A stretch of DNA of 64,000 nt from Takifugu bimaculatus (Eukaryota > Chordata > Actinopteri > Tetraodontiformes > Tetraodontidae). Positions 29,365-41,898 of this stretch are shown in pieces (the first letter of the stretch is position 1; the number at the start of each line of letters is the position of its first letter). The DNA is taken from positions 10,476,168-10,540,167 of the forward strand of contig CP034988.1 in NCBI GenBank assembly GCA_004026145.2, read 5' to 3'. Under the pieces are notes generated by a model that ran no database searches, was not told where the DNA came from, and saw only the letters and a program-made list of their open reading frames with translations. The translations under genes were made by a program, and so were the position numbers.

Positions 29365-29930
29365 TGTTGAGATCCTGATTTTGGTCTGTGCGTTTGGTTT
29401 GTGGTGTTCTATTTTTTTCCACTAGGGGGCGTGGTTGGCCCACTTCTCATGCTCGCATCTGTGGCTAATTGGTGTTATGAGCGGACATTTTTAAGCAGCT
29501 ATCGCCTGTCCAGCGTCATATTGTTTCGTCCTTGCCAGTGCTAGCCTGAGTGTTTCCAGTCCGCGTGACCCTGCGCTATACTAACCTTACTTTCATCTCT
29601 TGTCTTTAAGTCACTACTTCCATTCCTGATAAGCGCCGCACTTTGCGCACCCCGGTATTCATGATCAGCACGTGCACTTTTCTTCAATGTCGTAAATAAA
29701 CTGTTTGTTCACTGTAAGCTGCCTTCCCTGAACCTGCCTTGAATTTTGGATGTGAGTTCTAACAGAACGATGTGACCAAAATGGACCCAGCAGACTCGGA
29801 GGCACGTCGTCAGGCGTTGACCTCCCTAATCGGCCAACACCATGGGGTACTCAGTCAGGCTTTGAGTTCGCTCCAGGACCTCCCTGCCACCATTGTGGTC
29901 CACCTTGGTCAGACTGGGTTAGCCTCTGCT
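29365..29930 (+). mobile_element. Ty3/gypsy-like LTR plus truncated gag start
   Basis: The 400-base LTR at 29365-29764 starts TGTTGAG and ends TTCTAACA, with AATAAA at 29695. It is followed by a short leader and an ATG at 29781 that opens a gag-like frame beginning MDPADSEARRQALTSL, the style of fish Ty3/gypsy gag starts. The frame survives about 50 codons and then runs into a GGAT tetranucleotide array. Everything downstream, including pol and the 3' LTR, is missing, so this is a broken fragment. Confidence 0.75.
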
Positions 29931-29935
29931 GTGGA

Positions 29936-30190
29936 TTTATGGATGGATGATGGATGATGAATAGATGGATTGATGGATGATATTGCATATATGAATGAAT
30001 GAATGAATGAATGAATGAATGGATGGATGGATGAGTGGATGGGTGGATAGAGAGATGGATGAATAGATGGATGATGGATGGCTGTATGGTAGATAGATGG
30101 ATGAATGGATGGATGGATGGATGTTGGACGGATGAATAGATGGATGTATGGATGGATAAATAAAAGGATGGATGGAGGGATGGATGGTAA
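29936..30190. repeat. GGAT/ATGA tetranucleotide microsatellite
   Basis: About 255 bases of GGATGGAT, GAATGAAT and related units. It replaces the body of the gypsy-like element at its 3' side. Minus-strand frames of His-Pro-Ser here are shadows. Confidence 0.93.
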
Positions 30191-30328
30191 ACATGCTATG
30201 ATTACCACGTTGATGTCCCCCAGGTTGTTCGTCCTGTGTTTGGACATTGTTCTTTGCAGCGGTGACCCCAGGACGTCCTGTCCTGGACAGTGCTGTCTAC
30301 CCCAGAAGGGTGGAGACTTGCCGGGAAA

Positions 30329-30368
30329 CAACTACGTCACCACCTGAGACGAGCTGGTGACGTAGTTG
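30329..30368. promoter_or_regulatory. perfect 14-bp inverted repeat with two CRE-like cores
   Basis: CAACTACGTCACCA at 30329-30342 and its exact reverse complement TGGTGACGTAGTTG at 30355-30368, separated by 12 bases. Each arm contains TACGTCA/TGACGTA, close to the CREB/ATF consensus TGACGTCA. It lies about 0.4 kb before a CpG-rich stretch and 0.93 kb before the il6st ATG. Function is inferred. Confidence 0.5.
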
Positions 30369-30689
30369 ACAGACAGCTTTACAGACCAATCACCTTTTTC
30401 AACACGCATAGACTCCGCCCATTTCTATTTAGATGTGACGCAGTGTCTGGAGGGTGGATTGCTGCTCTAACGGGAAATGGGTGTTTCTGCTCCAACGCCC
30501 CCACCAAGTCGGCTAGCGGGGCAAAAAAAATACCCTCCAAGAATTGGACAATAAGTTATTATTAGACTTATTGTCGTTACCGTGTAATGTTTCTCTCGTT
30601 GGTGTAGCCCTGGAACACCGTTTAGGTGAGTTCTGATCCTGAACTTTGATAGGCTGTTGTTAGCGGTGCTAGCATTAGCTCCTCATGGT

Positions 30690-30905
30690 CGTCTCAAACA
30701 GCTTTGGTAAACTAACCGCGGCGTTTAGTGGCAAAAATCTGCCGCGTTGTTGTGTAAGACGGGCGTTGAATTGCCCCTGGAAGCAGGGTGTGAGCAGGAG
30801 ATGGCAGATCTCCCCGGCCAGGCTGGAATCGGCCTCGGCTCCTGTCGCCCCGGGGAGGTAAACACCAGCCCGGGGACACTGTGGCTTTAACCGCTGTCGG
30901 GTCAA
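30690..30905 (+). promoter_or_regulatory. il6st: CpG-rich likely promoter and 5' non-coding exon of il6st
   Basis: Locally GC- and CpG-rich sequence (AACCGCGGCG, CTGCCGCG, GTCGCCCCGGGGAG) in otherwise AT-balanced spacer, immediately upstream of il6st. A good donor, GAG|GTAAAC near 30858, could splice to the acceptor TTCTTCAAG just before the initiator ATG at 31298. This would give a 5' UTR exon. No transcript evidence is available. Confidence 0.45.
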
Positions 30906-31297
30906 CAGCAGCCCCGCTTAGACCTGGTTCGGCTCATTTATGTCCTGTCTCAATGACATCTGCCAAATCTGTGGTGAATCTGCTCCACATCTTTTTAAAA
31001 ACTTAGCTTCACAGTTATAGGAGTGATTTTACTTTTCAATTTTATTTATTTAATATCTAATTAATTATCTGTGTCAGGTTTGACAGGTGTGTTTATTTCA
31101 AAGGAGACCAGATCCAATACCTGCAATTGTAATCTGATTTATTTATTTTTTATTACCAAACATGTCATAACCTTCCAATAAGTGAGGTCGGAAGCCTCAG
31201 AGGGTCTGCGTGACAGAAAGCTGTAACGTGACAACTTTATCTTTCTGAGGCTTTCATGCTGTTCGTGGATGTTCTCTTCTTCAAGTGCCTCGTCGCC

Positions 31298-34200
31298 ATG
31301 GTGCCGGGGATGCTGTGGATGTTGCTGTTCGCTTGTCTTGTTCCTGCATCACCTGCAAGAGGTGAGCAACATTGATTATTAACAACATTACATCATTCAG
31401 GCCTCTCATTTTTAAAAAAAAGAATTAAAATGTGCTTTAGCTGTATATTATCTTGTATGGCATCGACGTTTCTGAACAAAATCATTACATTCATCGCCGA
31501 GTCATCTGCCCCCCCCCATCCAGCGTGAAACCCCACTGCTGCCTTCTTATTGGTTGGAGCTCTGATTGGTGTGGTGAGCCGCTGGTTCTCAACTGTTCGT
31601 CTACGTTTCTGAGAGCTTTTCTGGACAGTAGGAGGCCTGTTAACGGTCTGCCAATAAACATCGCCCCTTCGAGGCAGAGATTCTTTTACACAAGAATCTC
31701 TGTCTCAAGAGAAAAAATATTTACTCAGGTCTGGCCTGCAGTTACTCCAAGTTCTGGTTCTGGATGTGTTTATGCCACATTCAGCCTAAAGGGTGAGTTT
31801 TCTTGAAGGGCTTTACTCCAGGCGTTCATCTGTTTGAGGCCATTTATGGTGCTGACATGCAACCGGCATCTATTGTTTCGATAGAGGAAAGGTGAAACTG
31901 GTTCAAACAGCAGTTTGTGAAAGCTTCAACGTGCAGGTGTGAAACCTATAACTGGATGTAGAGCTTTATTTCAGATCCCTTCATTAGAAAATCATTTAAC
32001 AGATTAAGGCAGGAGCCACAGTGCTTTCAGACTCTTGTCCTGGTGAATGCGTGGAGCCTCTCAGCCGCAGTGTTTGCCTATGAACTGGACTTTAGACAGG
32101 TTCTCCTGCCGGACAGTGATCGATACCCTCACAGAGCTGAGGTCTTCCTAAACGCTGGATTACTCTCTGGATCTGTCTTTCCTTCTGTTTCTCTTTTCAG
32201 CATCTTCACTTAGCAAGTTTTAATTTATCGGATCGACAGGAGTCTGTGATTGCTGTTACCTTGTTAGTGTGTAGCTCATGTGGGTTGGGTCTCCTGCTCT
32301 GGTTTCCAGGTAATCTGGTGGTAGTCCCACAGTCTCCAGTGCTGGAGATTGGAAGCAATTTCACAGCAACATGCGTGATCGTCAACGGGAAGGACCTGAC
32401 GGCTAATGACCTGTACTGGAACCTGTCTAAGACGACTGTTCCGGAGGAGCACTACACCAAGATCAACAGCACGGCTGTCAGCGTCACCATAGCTGTCACT
32501 GGTGAAAAAAAGGAGTGGTTGTACTGCCACAGCAGGAGGGTGTCCCCCATCAACCCCAGAGGGTCTACTCACGGCATCCTTCTTAAAAAAGCCTGTAAGT
32601 TTGTCCATTTGAATCATTTTTCTTCTCCGTCTGCAAGTGTTAGATCTATAGAACAGTGTCACAACCTCCCAGGATTCTACACGCTCTTCCTGTTCAAATC
32701 ATGTGAATTACATTTACAGATCCTCCAGGAAAGCCTGAGAATTTGTCCTGCCAGGCAACTCAGGAGAAATCCCTCATAGATTCCATGAGCTGCTGGTGGG
32801 ACCCCAGTGGACGCCAGACCAGTGACGCTCCGACTACGTACACGCTGACAGTTGTAGTCCTTCTGTCGTGAGTCTTCTGCACAAACCATTTACAATGAAG
32901 CTTGTTTAAACCTCAGGTCCAAATTAACACGGTGACACGAAGATGCTGTTCTTTTGTTACCCCGATCTTTAGAATTAAATCCTTTATTGCTTGAGTTTTG
33001 TAGGCCAGTATAATTTAGCGAATTTCAACTTTCTACATCAGCTTTAAGGAGTGTAAGAAGTGAGTGTGAGCTCCAGCTGGTCAGCTGTCCTCGCCTTGTG
33101 TGTTTGGTTGGACTTTTCCTGTAAGCAGTATTGACATGAGGAGCAGAAACCCGCCAGGTCTTAGATGATGCCTCCACCGACTGTTGTCTCGGTCCTTGTG
33201 GATCATGTTCTCTTTAATCCTTTTACCATTGTTGGAACGTTCTTTTGACAGGGAAAGGAACTACACTCAGGAGACAAACAAAAATACGGTCTCCATCGAA
33301 AAGATGGAAGTTTACCCATTCCATATGAATCTGGACATATGGGTGGAAGCCCACAATATACTGGGAAGAGCTGAGTCTGAGCATCTGCAGCAGGAAGCGG
33401 ACTGGTTTGGTAAGCTAATGCTCTCAGTGTACAATGTTGATCTATGTGGTGGTGGCGATGGTGATGATGATGAAATTTGCTGTTCAGTCAGTCACAATAA
33501 CACAAATATCAAACTACAATCATTGTCAAAAACCAGCTGCCTGAAAAGGCACCAGCAGAAGCATAATGCTAATATTTATGCCCATGCAGCATCTTCCAAT
33601 ATAGAAAAAGAAAATAAACAAACACACAAAAACATAACTGGACTGGAAAAAAACTTAACAGGAGTAGAAATTCATTAAATAAGAGAATCTTTTTAAAGTA
33701 ATGAACCTATAAAAGGTGACCTACGGCCAGAGCCTTTTGTTGAAAACTACAAATGAACTACACATTAATAAATCCCTGTTAGCGTTCTTCCACCGCTCCT
33801 CAACAACAGATATACATCTGCATTTAAAGGACAAGAATTCCTTTACTTTTTCCCAGAACTGTGCATATTTGTATCATCTGCAAAAAAGTTCAGCGACATA
33901 AAAATAATTATTAAAAATTATAATATCACACACCTTCTGTAAATCAATATAAGTAGGGACTGAGCATTTTCAGCTGCTTTTGCTGTTTCGTGTCCAGTGC
34001 TGCACAGGTGGTAGCTGTAGTATGGTAGAAGCCATACTGGTGGGTACCAACTGGTTTAGATTTATCAATGGAAGATTCCCTTTGTTTACCAAATATTCCT
34101 TTTTAATATTTTGGAGAATTGTGGGAAAAGACACACGTGTATGTTATGAGTGCATGCTTGAATGTATAGTGATAGAAGATCCATCAATCACAGGAGAGCT

Positions 34201-37200
34201 GAGTGTTGTTGCTCCCCTGAGCCCTGGTAGTCTCCTCTTCCTGAAGCTGTTGTCTCTTCTGTTGTAGTGAAAACAAATCCTCCATCACCCATCAAGGTCA
34301 TTTCAGAGGAGAGTTTCCCCACATCCCTCCTCACCCGCTGGACCCCCCCTATACATGAAACATACATGCAATTGGTATATGAGATCCGTCTGTGCGCCCA
34401 AGGAGATCACAATTGGACTTATGTAAGTCTTTCCGGGCTTTCGGTGATAGCCTGTGTGGCGTCTGCAGCATCCTGTCAGATATATGTCCATTTATGATTG
34501 GTGTCACCTGTTATCAACATTTATATTTGGAATATTATATTTACATTTTAAAGCTAAGATGATTTAGGATATTGAGCTTCTGCTACATCTCGTGTCTGAA
34601 GGTTAATCTTTATTACCGGTATATGGTCAGTGAGCAGTCGTGACTCTGTCAGAGGTGCAGACAATAATGCTAACATTGACCCGCCGACCTGCTTGAATGT
34701 CAGTAAAGCACCTGAAGATGAAACCTCAAAGCTGCTGTATATGGTCAGCATGCTAAAACATGTGCTAATCACTAGTTATCCACCCGTTCTTGTCTTCTCC
34801 TGCAACACGATGAGTTTTCTTAAATGTTAGCTAGCTAATTACAGCCAAATCACACAAATGATTTTTCCAGTCTGTTTCTGTGTGGACTTGAATCGCTCCT
34901 GACAGGTGTGTTCTCTGCCCTTTAGGTTCCACTTACAGACACTGGCAAGAACATCAACTCCTTCAGACTGCAGAAACTACGACCAGGCACGCTGTACACC
35001 GTTCAAGTACGCTGTAGAAATGCCCGACCTGGGCCGTACTGGAGCAACTGGAGCGCCAACGCTACCAATACAACGGCAGAGGACAGTGAGTTGCACTTCT
35101 GGAGCTTTAAGCTTCTTCACTCACCAAGCTCTGGGTTCTGCTGAAGCTTTCTTCCCTGCAGTATCTTTAAAAACCAGTTGATAGTGACACTATTTGAATG
35201 GAAAGTGTCATTAAAGAGGAAAAAGACTCATTATTGACCACGAAGAGCACCTGACAAATCTGGGTTCACCCTTTCACATTCAGCGTGTTGAATGCAATGA
35301 TGCTTTGAGCATTTGCTTTTAAGTAACGACGTATTAAAGCTCAATTTTTATCTTTCTGTATGATGATACTAAAGATGTCCTGTTATTTCTGTCTTCTGCT
35401 TAGAACCATCCAGCAAACCTAATTTATGGAAAATTGTTACAAAGGATGGATGGGTGCAATTGGTTGCCAAGGTAACGTCCCACTAATATTGCTGTATGCA
35501 TTCAAAAGCATCACACTCCAGACAGTATAGAAATGACTTCATCCTCTTTGGTGGGGATTTACATTTCTGGCTGGCTTCACTATGAATTCTGTCAGCATAT
35601 CTCTGCGCTGCTGCCAGCGTCGGCTCTTTATTACCTATAGTAATTAGAAGCATGTTTCCCCACTCAGACCTTAAAGATTTCAGTTTTATGAGCTGGAGAG
35701 CTCCAGTCAAAGAATGTGGAGCCATGGACAAACATTTATGGTATGTTGCTGTCAGACGCAGAGGTCATATTTGATCCCTGGACTTGATGCTGTTAGCAGG
35801 GGCTGATTGTTAGCGAGGCTGGTTTCCTCCAGGATCTAACGCAGCCTTGAGGTTAACAACCAGGAAGTAGCTAGCACCAATGAAAAGCACAACACTAGTT
35901 GATTTATTTCAATAAAGGATGTAATGATGTAGCCAGTTATTATATCTGAATTATGCTGTTCTTTAAATCTTTAGGTTGCTCAAATTGAGAGATTCACATA
36001 TTTCCAAGTGGATGTTTCAGGTGTAACCGTGGGACTGTTCTCAGCCATGTGGTTCTGGTTCCCGTGCTAATATTGTGTGTGTAAATTAAACTGTGTGTGT
36101 GACCTGTCCTGCCAGGATCCAACGTTTTCCAATGGGAGGATCACAAGCTTTGACCTGAAGATCGAACCCTTAAATGACAACTTGAAGAATGGAAGTGCAG
36201 TGTGGGAAAAAATCCTGGTCAACACGTCAGCGACTGGCAGCGGCTCAGGAGGACACAACCTTCTGAAACGGGTCCTCCTTAATGACAAGCCCATGAAAAT
36301 TTCTGTCACTGCCATCAACTCCGTGGGAGCATCTCCTTCGGCGTCACTCGTGATCCCCGTCAAGATGTTCGGTAGCTGATTGTGCTGACACGCTTTTGAT
36401 TAAACAGTTGATCCTTTATGCTCATTTTTAGCTGCTAAATTCAGTTCTTAAAAGTAGCCAAGCCTCACAATGGAGTAGAAGTTAGGCTGTACTTATCTCA
36501 ACTTGTTGCTTACTTTAAAACTACTTTTCTGATGTGAAACATGAGTCATTTCCATGTACATGTTGATATAAATGCCCAGAAGCTACTGAGGAGCAGGTTG
36601 TGATGTTTGTGATGTTTCTGTTGAAGAACCCCCCCCTGTGGAGGATCTGGAGGTGAGGCCTCATGGTGACCAGCTGGAGCTCAGGTGGAAGCCATCAGGC
36701 AGAAGAGCAGCCTCAGAATTTGTGTTGGAATGGACGATTGGGGATCAGGTGGACTGGCAGAGGGAGAGCAGGGGCACCACAAGAGGTCTCATTGAAGGTG
36801 ATGTTCTGCTCAAGTTGATTTCACTTCCTACTGATGAACAATAAGGCTCCAACAGAATTCCCAGTGCAGAAACAGGACATTTAGGTTTCTGAATATGTTG
36901 AGCCAAAGTCAAGAAGAGGAAACTCAGAAGGTTCCAGAGCGGAGCCAAAGCAGACGATCAGACCGATATGGGCGCGTATATTCAGCACTGCTAATGCGAT
37001 GACGAGGATGAAGATTAGAAACCAACATTTTAGTTTTCCATTCATTATCAAGGCTGTGTTGTTGGCCTCTGTGAAGGGGCACTAACGGTTGTCCGTAGTC
37101 TCTCAGAGCTTTTCTAACATGTGAATATCTCCTCCAGGTAACCTGGAGAGGTTTGTTTGCTACAACATATCAGTGTATCCGATCTACTCTGGATGGATCG

Positions 37201-40200
37201 GCAAACCTCTGACCAAACAAGCCTTCCTGGAGCAAGGAGGTGAGCCAGTTATGTCTGACCACACAAGAAGAATCCTTTACGAGCCCACAGGGAGAAGAAA
37301 TGGATGTTTTACACACGGTTGATCCAAATGGATAAAACCACCTCAGTCCTTTCTGTTCATCACACTTCAGCCCTTCATGCTCTGGTCATCATCTTTGCTG
37401 ATGCCCACGTTCTTTATGTTTATCTCCCCCCACTTCCCCTGAGTGACCATCAGCTCAGAGACTTCCTGTAAACCTCCTTTCTGGTCTCAGGAGAGCCAAA
37501 GCCAGTGGGTGAGCGGCCAGGATGGGGCTGAGGCAGGGTAGTGTGAGCTGCTCCTCACTGACGGCACTCCTCTCCTCTGGCCAATCAGAGCATTAAGAGT
37601 CCAGCAGCAACATAGTGGGATGGACACAGCACATTTGGAACCCAGCTGAGCAGCTTCTTAACAGTTTTCTTTCCCTTTCCACCATGAGTTTTCCACCTTT
37701 CTCTCCTCCCTAGCTCCATGTTGGGGCTCAGCTTCTGTACTTACTTTCTCCTTACTTTCTTTTTTTTTAACCCTGCTGTGAGTAGGCTAATTCTTCTCCT
37801 CAGGCCTCTTTTCTCTCTGGAGTGTGTCCACATACCTCCACTAATGTTCCCTCATCTCTGTCCCTACTCACCTTCTGCACTTCCTCTCCACCTGCGTTGG
37901 TCCCATTGGTGGATGTTGGTGTCCAGCAGCTCACACAAGCCACGTCCTTTTGTTTTGGACTCATTTCAGGAGTTACTCTTGCTCATCTGATGTGTTCTTT
38001 GCCACCCTCTTTAATTCCACACTCTCCTGTTCTTGTTCCTTTGAGCACCCAGGAGTGTCCTGACCTTCATTCCTCTGTTACCAGTATCATCTACTGAAGA
38101 TACTGTATTTTCCTCTGTGCTCTCTACCTGAGGATTCTCTCTGTCACTTGTGATCCATCCCACAACAGACTCACAGGAAACAGGAACCAGTTCCCAGCTT
38201 CACTCATGACCCTCACATTCTTCTCACCTACAACATTCTTCACCAACTGCTGCCTTTCCTTTCCATCCACCCATTGATGAGCTGGTCTGAGAGCAGCTTC
38301 GCTGGCTTCTTCCCCGATTATTCCATAGAGGACACAGAGGGCTGATCTTGTGTGTTGGGTTGACTAGATGATGTACGTATGCTGTACGAACTCCGTGGGT
38401 CTACATGATGTGGCTGTTGTGGTTGCAGTTCCGTCAGAAGGTCCTGTGGTTGTTGTGAAAGACAGACCGGGACATAATGAGGCAGTGCTGGTGTGGAAGG
38501 AGATCCCCCAACACAAACGCCGAGGCTTCATCACAAACTACACTATATTCTATTCCAGTGGTTCCAACCTCCACAGTATGTATCCCACACACACACACAC
38601 ACACACACACGCACGCACACAGGGTCTCCTGCATGTCTGATTGTGTGTTTTCTTTTGTGTGGTGTTGTTGTGCAGGCATCACTGTTCCAGCTAACGTCAC
38701 CTCGTACTCTCTGAGGTCGTTGTCGGGTAACACCAAGTATGACACGTGGATCGTGGCCTCAACCATCAAGGGGTCAGCCAGGGGATTTAACCACTCCTTC
38801 ACCACCCAGAAGTATGGTGAGCATCGTCCTCCAACGCCTGTTGCTTCCTGACACGGGCAGATTAAGGATGAGCAGACGACCACACATCTCCACTGTAGCA
38901 GAGGAGATTTTTTCTTTTATTCACACTTCCAACATAAACAAATGCTTTGGTTCTGTGTGTTCTGCAGCTGCAGGAGAGATCGAGGCCATCGTTGTTGGAG
39001 TCAGTCTCCTGTTTTTCTTCATTGTTCTGATCATGATGCTGCTGTGCATTTACAAAGAAGACGTGTAAGTTTCATACCTGAGAGAACCTAATGTGGCCTC
39101 TCCTAGGGCGCACGGTCGGCCTCGGCCAGATTGTAGCCCCTGGTCCTAACCTACAGAATGTTTCTACCACCGATGAAAGTGCCTCATTAATTATGGGAAA
39201 TCACTCTTATTCTTTGTGTTGTTGAATGTTACGTACACCCATAATCTATTGTTAATCTTCCAGGATCAAGAAGAGCCTTTGGCCGCAGATTCCAAACCCC
39301 GGTGAGAGCACTATTGGGAACTGGTCTCCTGATTATCCCATCAAGGTAACTTAAACGAGTCTAACCTGATTATGCACTCGCCGTGCTTCATTCAACAACA
39401 GTGTTGCTTCAGACTCGGCTAATCTAATTCATTTAGAGCTCCAAATCACAACCATTGTTGCCTAAGAGGGTTCATAATCTGCACAGTTGTGACCCCCTCT
39501 GACCTCTGACCCTCAAACCAGGCCAGGCAAGGAACCTGCAGGAGAGCCTAAGATGGGAGACAGATGTGCAGTAGATGCCACATGCAGAGAGCATCAGTGT
39601 CAGAAATCTGTATCTGTAGATTGTAATTACAGATAGTAGAGATGTAGGAGTTTCTGTATGAGGATGAAGGAATCCATGGTAGTAGGACAGAAGTCCATGG
39701 GCCCAGCAGCATCTTCAGACGTCCTCATATGGAGCTCTTCAGGCCTTGATGCTGGTGGTCTTGTAACTACGTCCTCGATGCCTTAAAGTGAAAACATTTC
39801 TTCCAAATAACACATAATTTAAAACCAAGAACTCCAGAAAGAGTCCAAACTGACGGGCACAATATGAGACTGAAATTCTGAGGGTTTTTCAGCCTGTGAC
39901 CTCTGTGACATCATCAGTTTGGTGTTGCTGGGTCACATGACAGGGGACCCTCAGAAGTGGGTGTGGAACTGTTATTTTTCTCTGACCGGAATTCTTTTTG
40001 TAACGTTTGTCTCCTGCAGGCGGAGTCCCCCAAGGACAACTGTGTGTCGGGCATCACGGTGCTCACTGTGGACGTGTGTGACATCAAGTGTGTGTCGGAG
40101 GACGACAAGGCCAGCCTGACTCTGAAGAGGGACAAGTACCTGTCGGAGGAGCACAGCAGCGGCATCGGCGGCTCCTCGTGCATGTCCTCTCCTCGCCACA

Positions 40201-40580
40201 GTGTGTCAGACAGCGATGAAGGCAGCGACGTGGCCGACACCACAGCCAGCACGGTGCAGTACTCCTCGGTGGTGGCCGTCAGCGGGTACAAGGGTCAGAC
40301 CCCGAGCTCCAAGCTCACGCAGGTCATCTTTAGCCGCTCCGAGTCCACGCAGCCTCTGCTGGACTCCGAGGAGCACCCCGACGAGGTGATGGTCGGCAGC
40401 AGACAGTCCCAAAATGCCCCGCAAGAAGCGAGCCTCACAGAGGAGGGGGGCGGTCAGCCAGCGGGGGGGGCTCTGGACTTTGATCCCATAATGGAGGAGC
40501 CAGGGACATCAGAAGAGAGCCACCTGGTGGCCCCCGCTTCCACCTACATGCCTCAGCCCAGTGGCTACAGACCACAGTGA
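31298..40580 (+). CDS. il6st: interleukin-6 receptor subunit beta (gp130)
   Basis: Shared signal-transducing receptor for IL-6-family cytokines. Fifteen exons: 31298-31361, 32310-32594, 32720-32867, 33252-33409, 34268-34422, 34926-35085, 35404-35471, 36116-36371, 36627-36797, 37138-37239, 38429-38575, 38676-38816, 38968-39064, 39264-39345, 40020-40580. They join to 864 residues (human 918). Order: signal peptide (MLWMLLFACLVPA), Ig-like D1, cytokine-binding D2-D3 with WSNWS, three fibronectin-III domains, and a transmembrane helix (IVVGVSLLFFFIVLIMMLL). The tail has a box-1 region (IPNPGE...NWSP), SSGIGGSSCMSS, QYSSV at about Tyr759 (SHP2/SOCS3 site), the QPLLDSEE dileucine signal, and YxxQ STAT3 motifs YKGQ, YMPQ and YRPQ. 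D2 appears to lack its second cysteine pair. Confidence 0.95.
38587..38621. repeat. (CA)n microsatellite in il6st intron 11
   Basis: About 17 CA/CG-type dinucleotides, starting roughly ten bases after the donor that ends exon 38429-38575. Close enough to the splice donor to be worth noting if it varies in length. Confidence 0.92.
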
Positions 40581-41203
40581 TGCATCAAACTGCGCCTTTC
40601 AACTAAACCTGAAATGAGACCTCTGATTCATGACATTATTCTATATTGTAAACTGTCAGCATCGCGTCCTGTACGAATAACAAAACTGACTTTCATCTTT
40701 GGGAGGTTTCTGCCAGGTAAACCCTAACCCTGTAAATACTCCCCCTCCTCCTGATTTCAACACGATGGCTTCCTCCACCCTTTAATGCCACAGTATTAAA
40801 GACAGCAAAAGTCCACTTTAGCATACAGAAGCAAAACGGACGCGTCTGAGAATGAAAGCTCTTACATTTTAATGTCGGGGCCCTTGTGTGTCCATATGTT
40901 TCTTGGCTGTCACCTGTAATAATGAGCAGGTTCTATCAGGTGCTTCTGTGTCCTGGAGCATTTAACTGGTCCCAGTTTGCTGCGCTGCTGGAACGTCGCT
41001 GGTCAACACCTTTCAGACTGTTGCGGAGTTTTTCACTGAGTTCTTCTCTCATTTCTGCTCCAGATTCACCTGAGCCAAAGTCAGGAGGTTGCGTTTAACC
41101 TGTTACACAATGAATGTGGGGGGGGGGGAGCTTCTTTTATTCCCTCAACACTTGCTGGTGGTCGTCAGACTCATCTTTGCAACGTTGCACGTTATCACCC
41201 ATC

Positions 41204-41209
41204 AATAAA
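41204..41209 (+). promoter_or_regulatory. il6st: poly(A) signal, il6st
   Basis: AATAAA 624 bases after the il6st stop, followed by a TTTTCAATATTC stretch. It is the first canonical hexamer on the plus strand after the stop. Confidence 0.65.
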
Positions 41210-41633
41210 TGTTTTCAATATTCTCTTCTTGTAGTTTTTGAATGAAAGGCATGCACATTCATGGCGGTGCTGGTTCTGTTGGTGCTCAGCTGGGCCTGGA
41301 TGATGGATCTTCCCCCAGACGCCATCAGACCATGCTCACCTGCTGGAGACGTCCACAGAAAGGACATTCGGGTGTCGCAGAAGGAAACTGTTCTCATCAG
41401 GGACAGGCTGATGCTGAGCAGAGGGACGGGTTCTCGGATCTTCTCTGATGGTTGGAGTCCTTCACAGGTGGAGAAGCCCCATCAGTCCTGCAGCAGTAAA
41501 GTGTCCTGAGACATTCCTGTGTCCACCAGAGGTGTGAAGGACACGACATGAACGAAAGAAGAACGGTACCAAAACACCTGGGCCTTTCTGTGAGCTTCCC
41601 AGTCCCTCACCCAAAGTTCCAGGTGGAGGGTCT

Positions 41634-41898
41634 GGCTGCTGCTCCTCTGATGCTGCTGCTGCTCCTCTGATGCTGCTGCTGCTCTGCTACTGTTGCTGCT
41701 CCTCTGATGCTGCTGCTGCTCTGCTACTATTGCTGCTCTGATGCTGCTGCTGCTCCTCTGATGCTACTGTTGCTGCTCTGATGCTGCTGCTGCTCCTCTG
41801 ATGCTGCTGCTGCTCTGCTGCTGCTCCTCTGATGCTGCTGCTGCTACTGTTGCTCCTCTGATGCTGCTGCTGCTGCTCCTGCTGTGATGCTGCTGCTT
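41634..41898. repeat. GCT-rich imperfect tandem repeat
   Basis: Repeats of GCTGCTGCTCCTCTGAT with variants. On the minus strand it reads as Gln/Ser/Ala-rich frames that have no start context or homology. Treated as a non-coding CTG-type repeat. Confidence 0.85.

Noticed and set aside
29909..30331. 140-codon minus-strand frame rich in Ile, His, Pro and Ser
   Set aside because: It is produced by the GGAT tetranucleotide array and ends in unrelated sequence.
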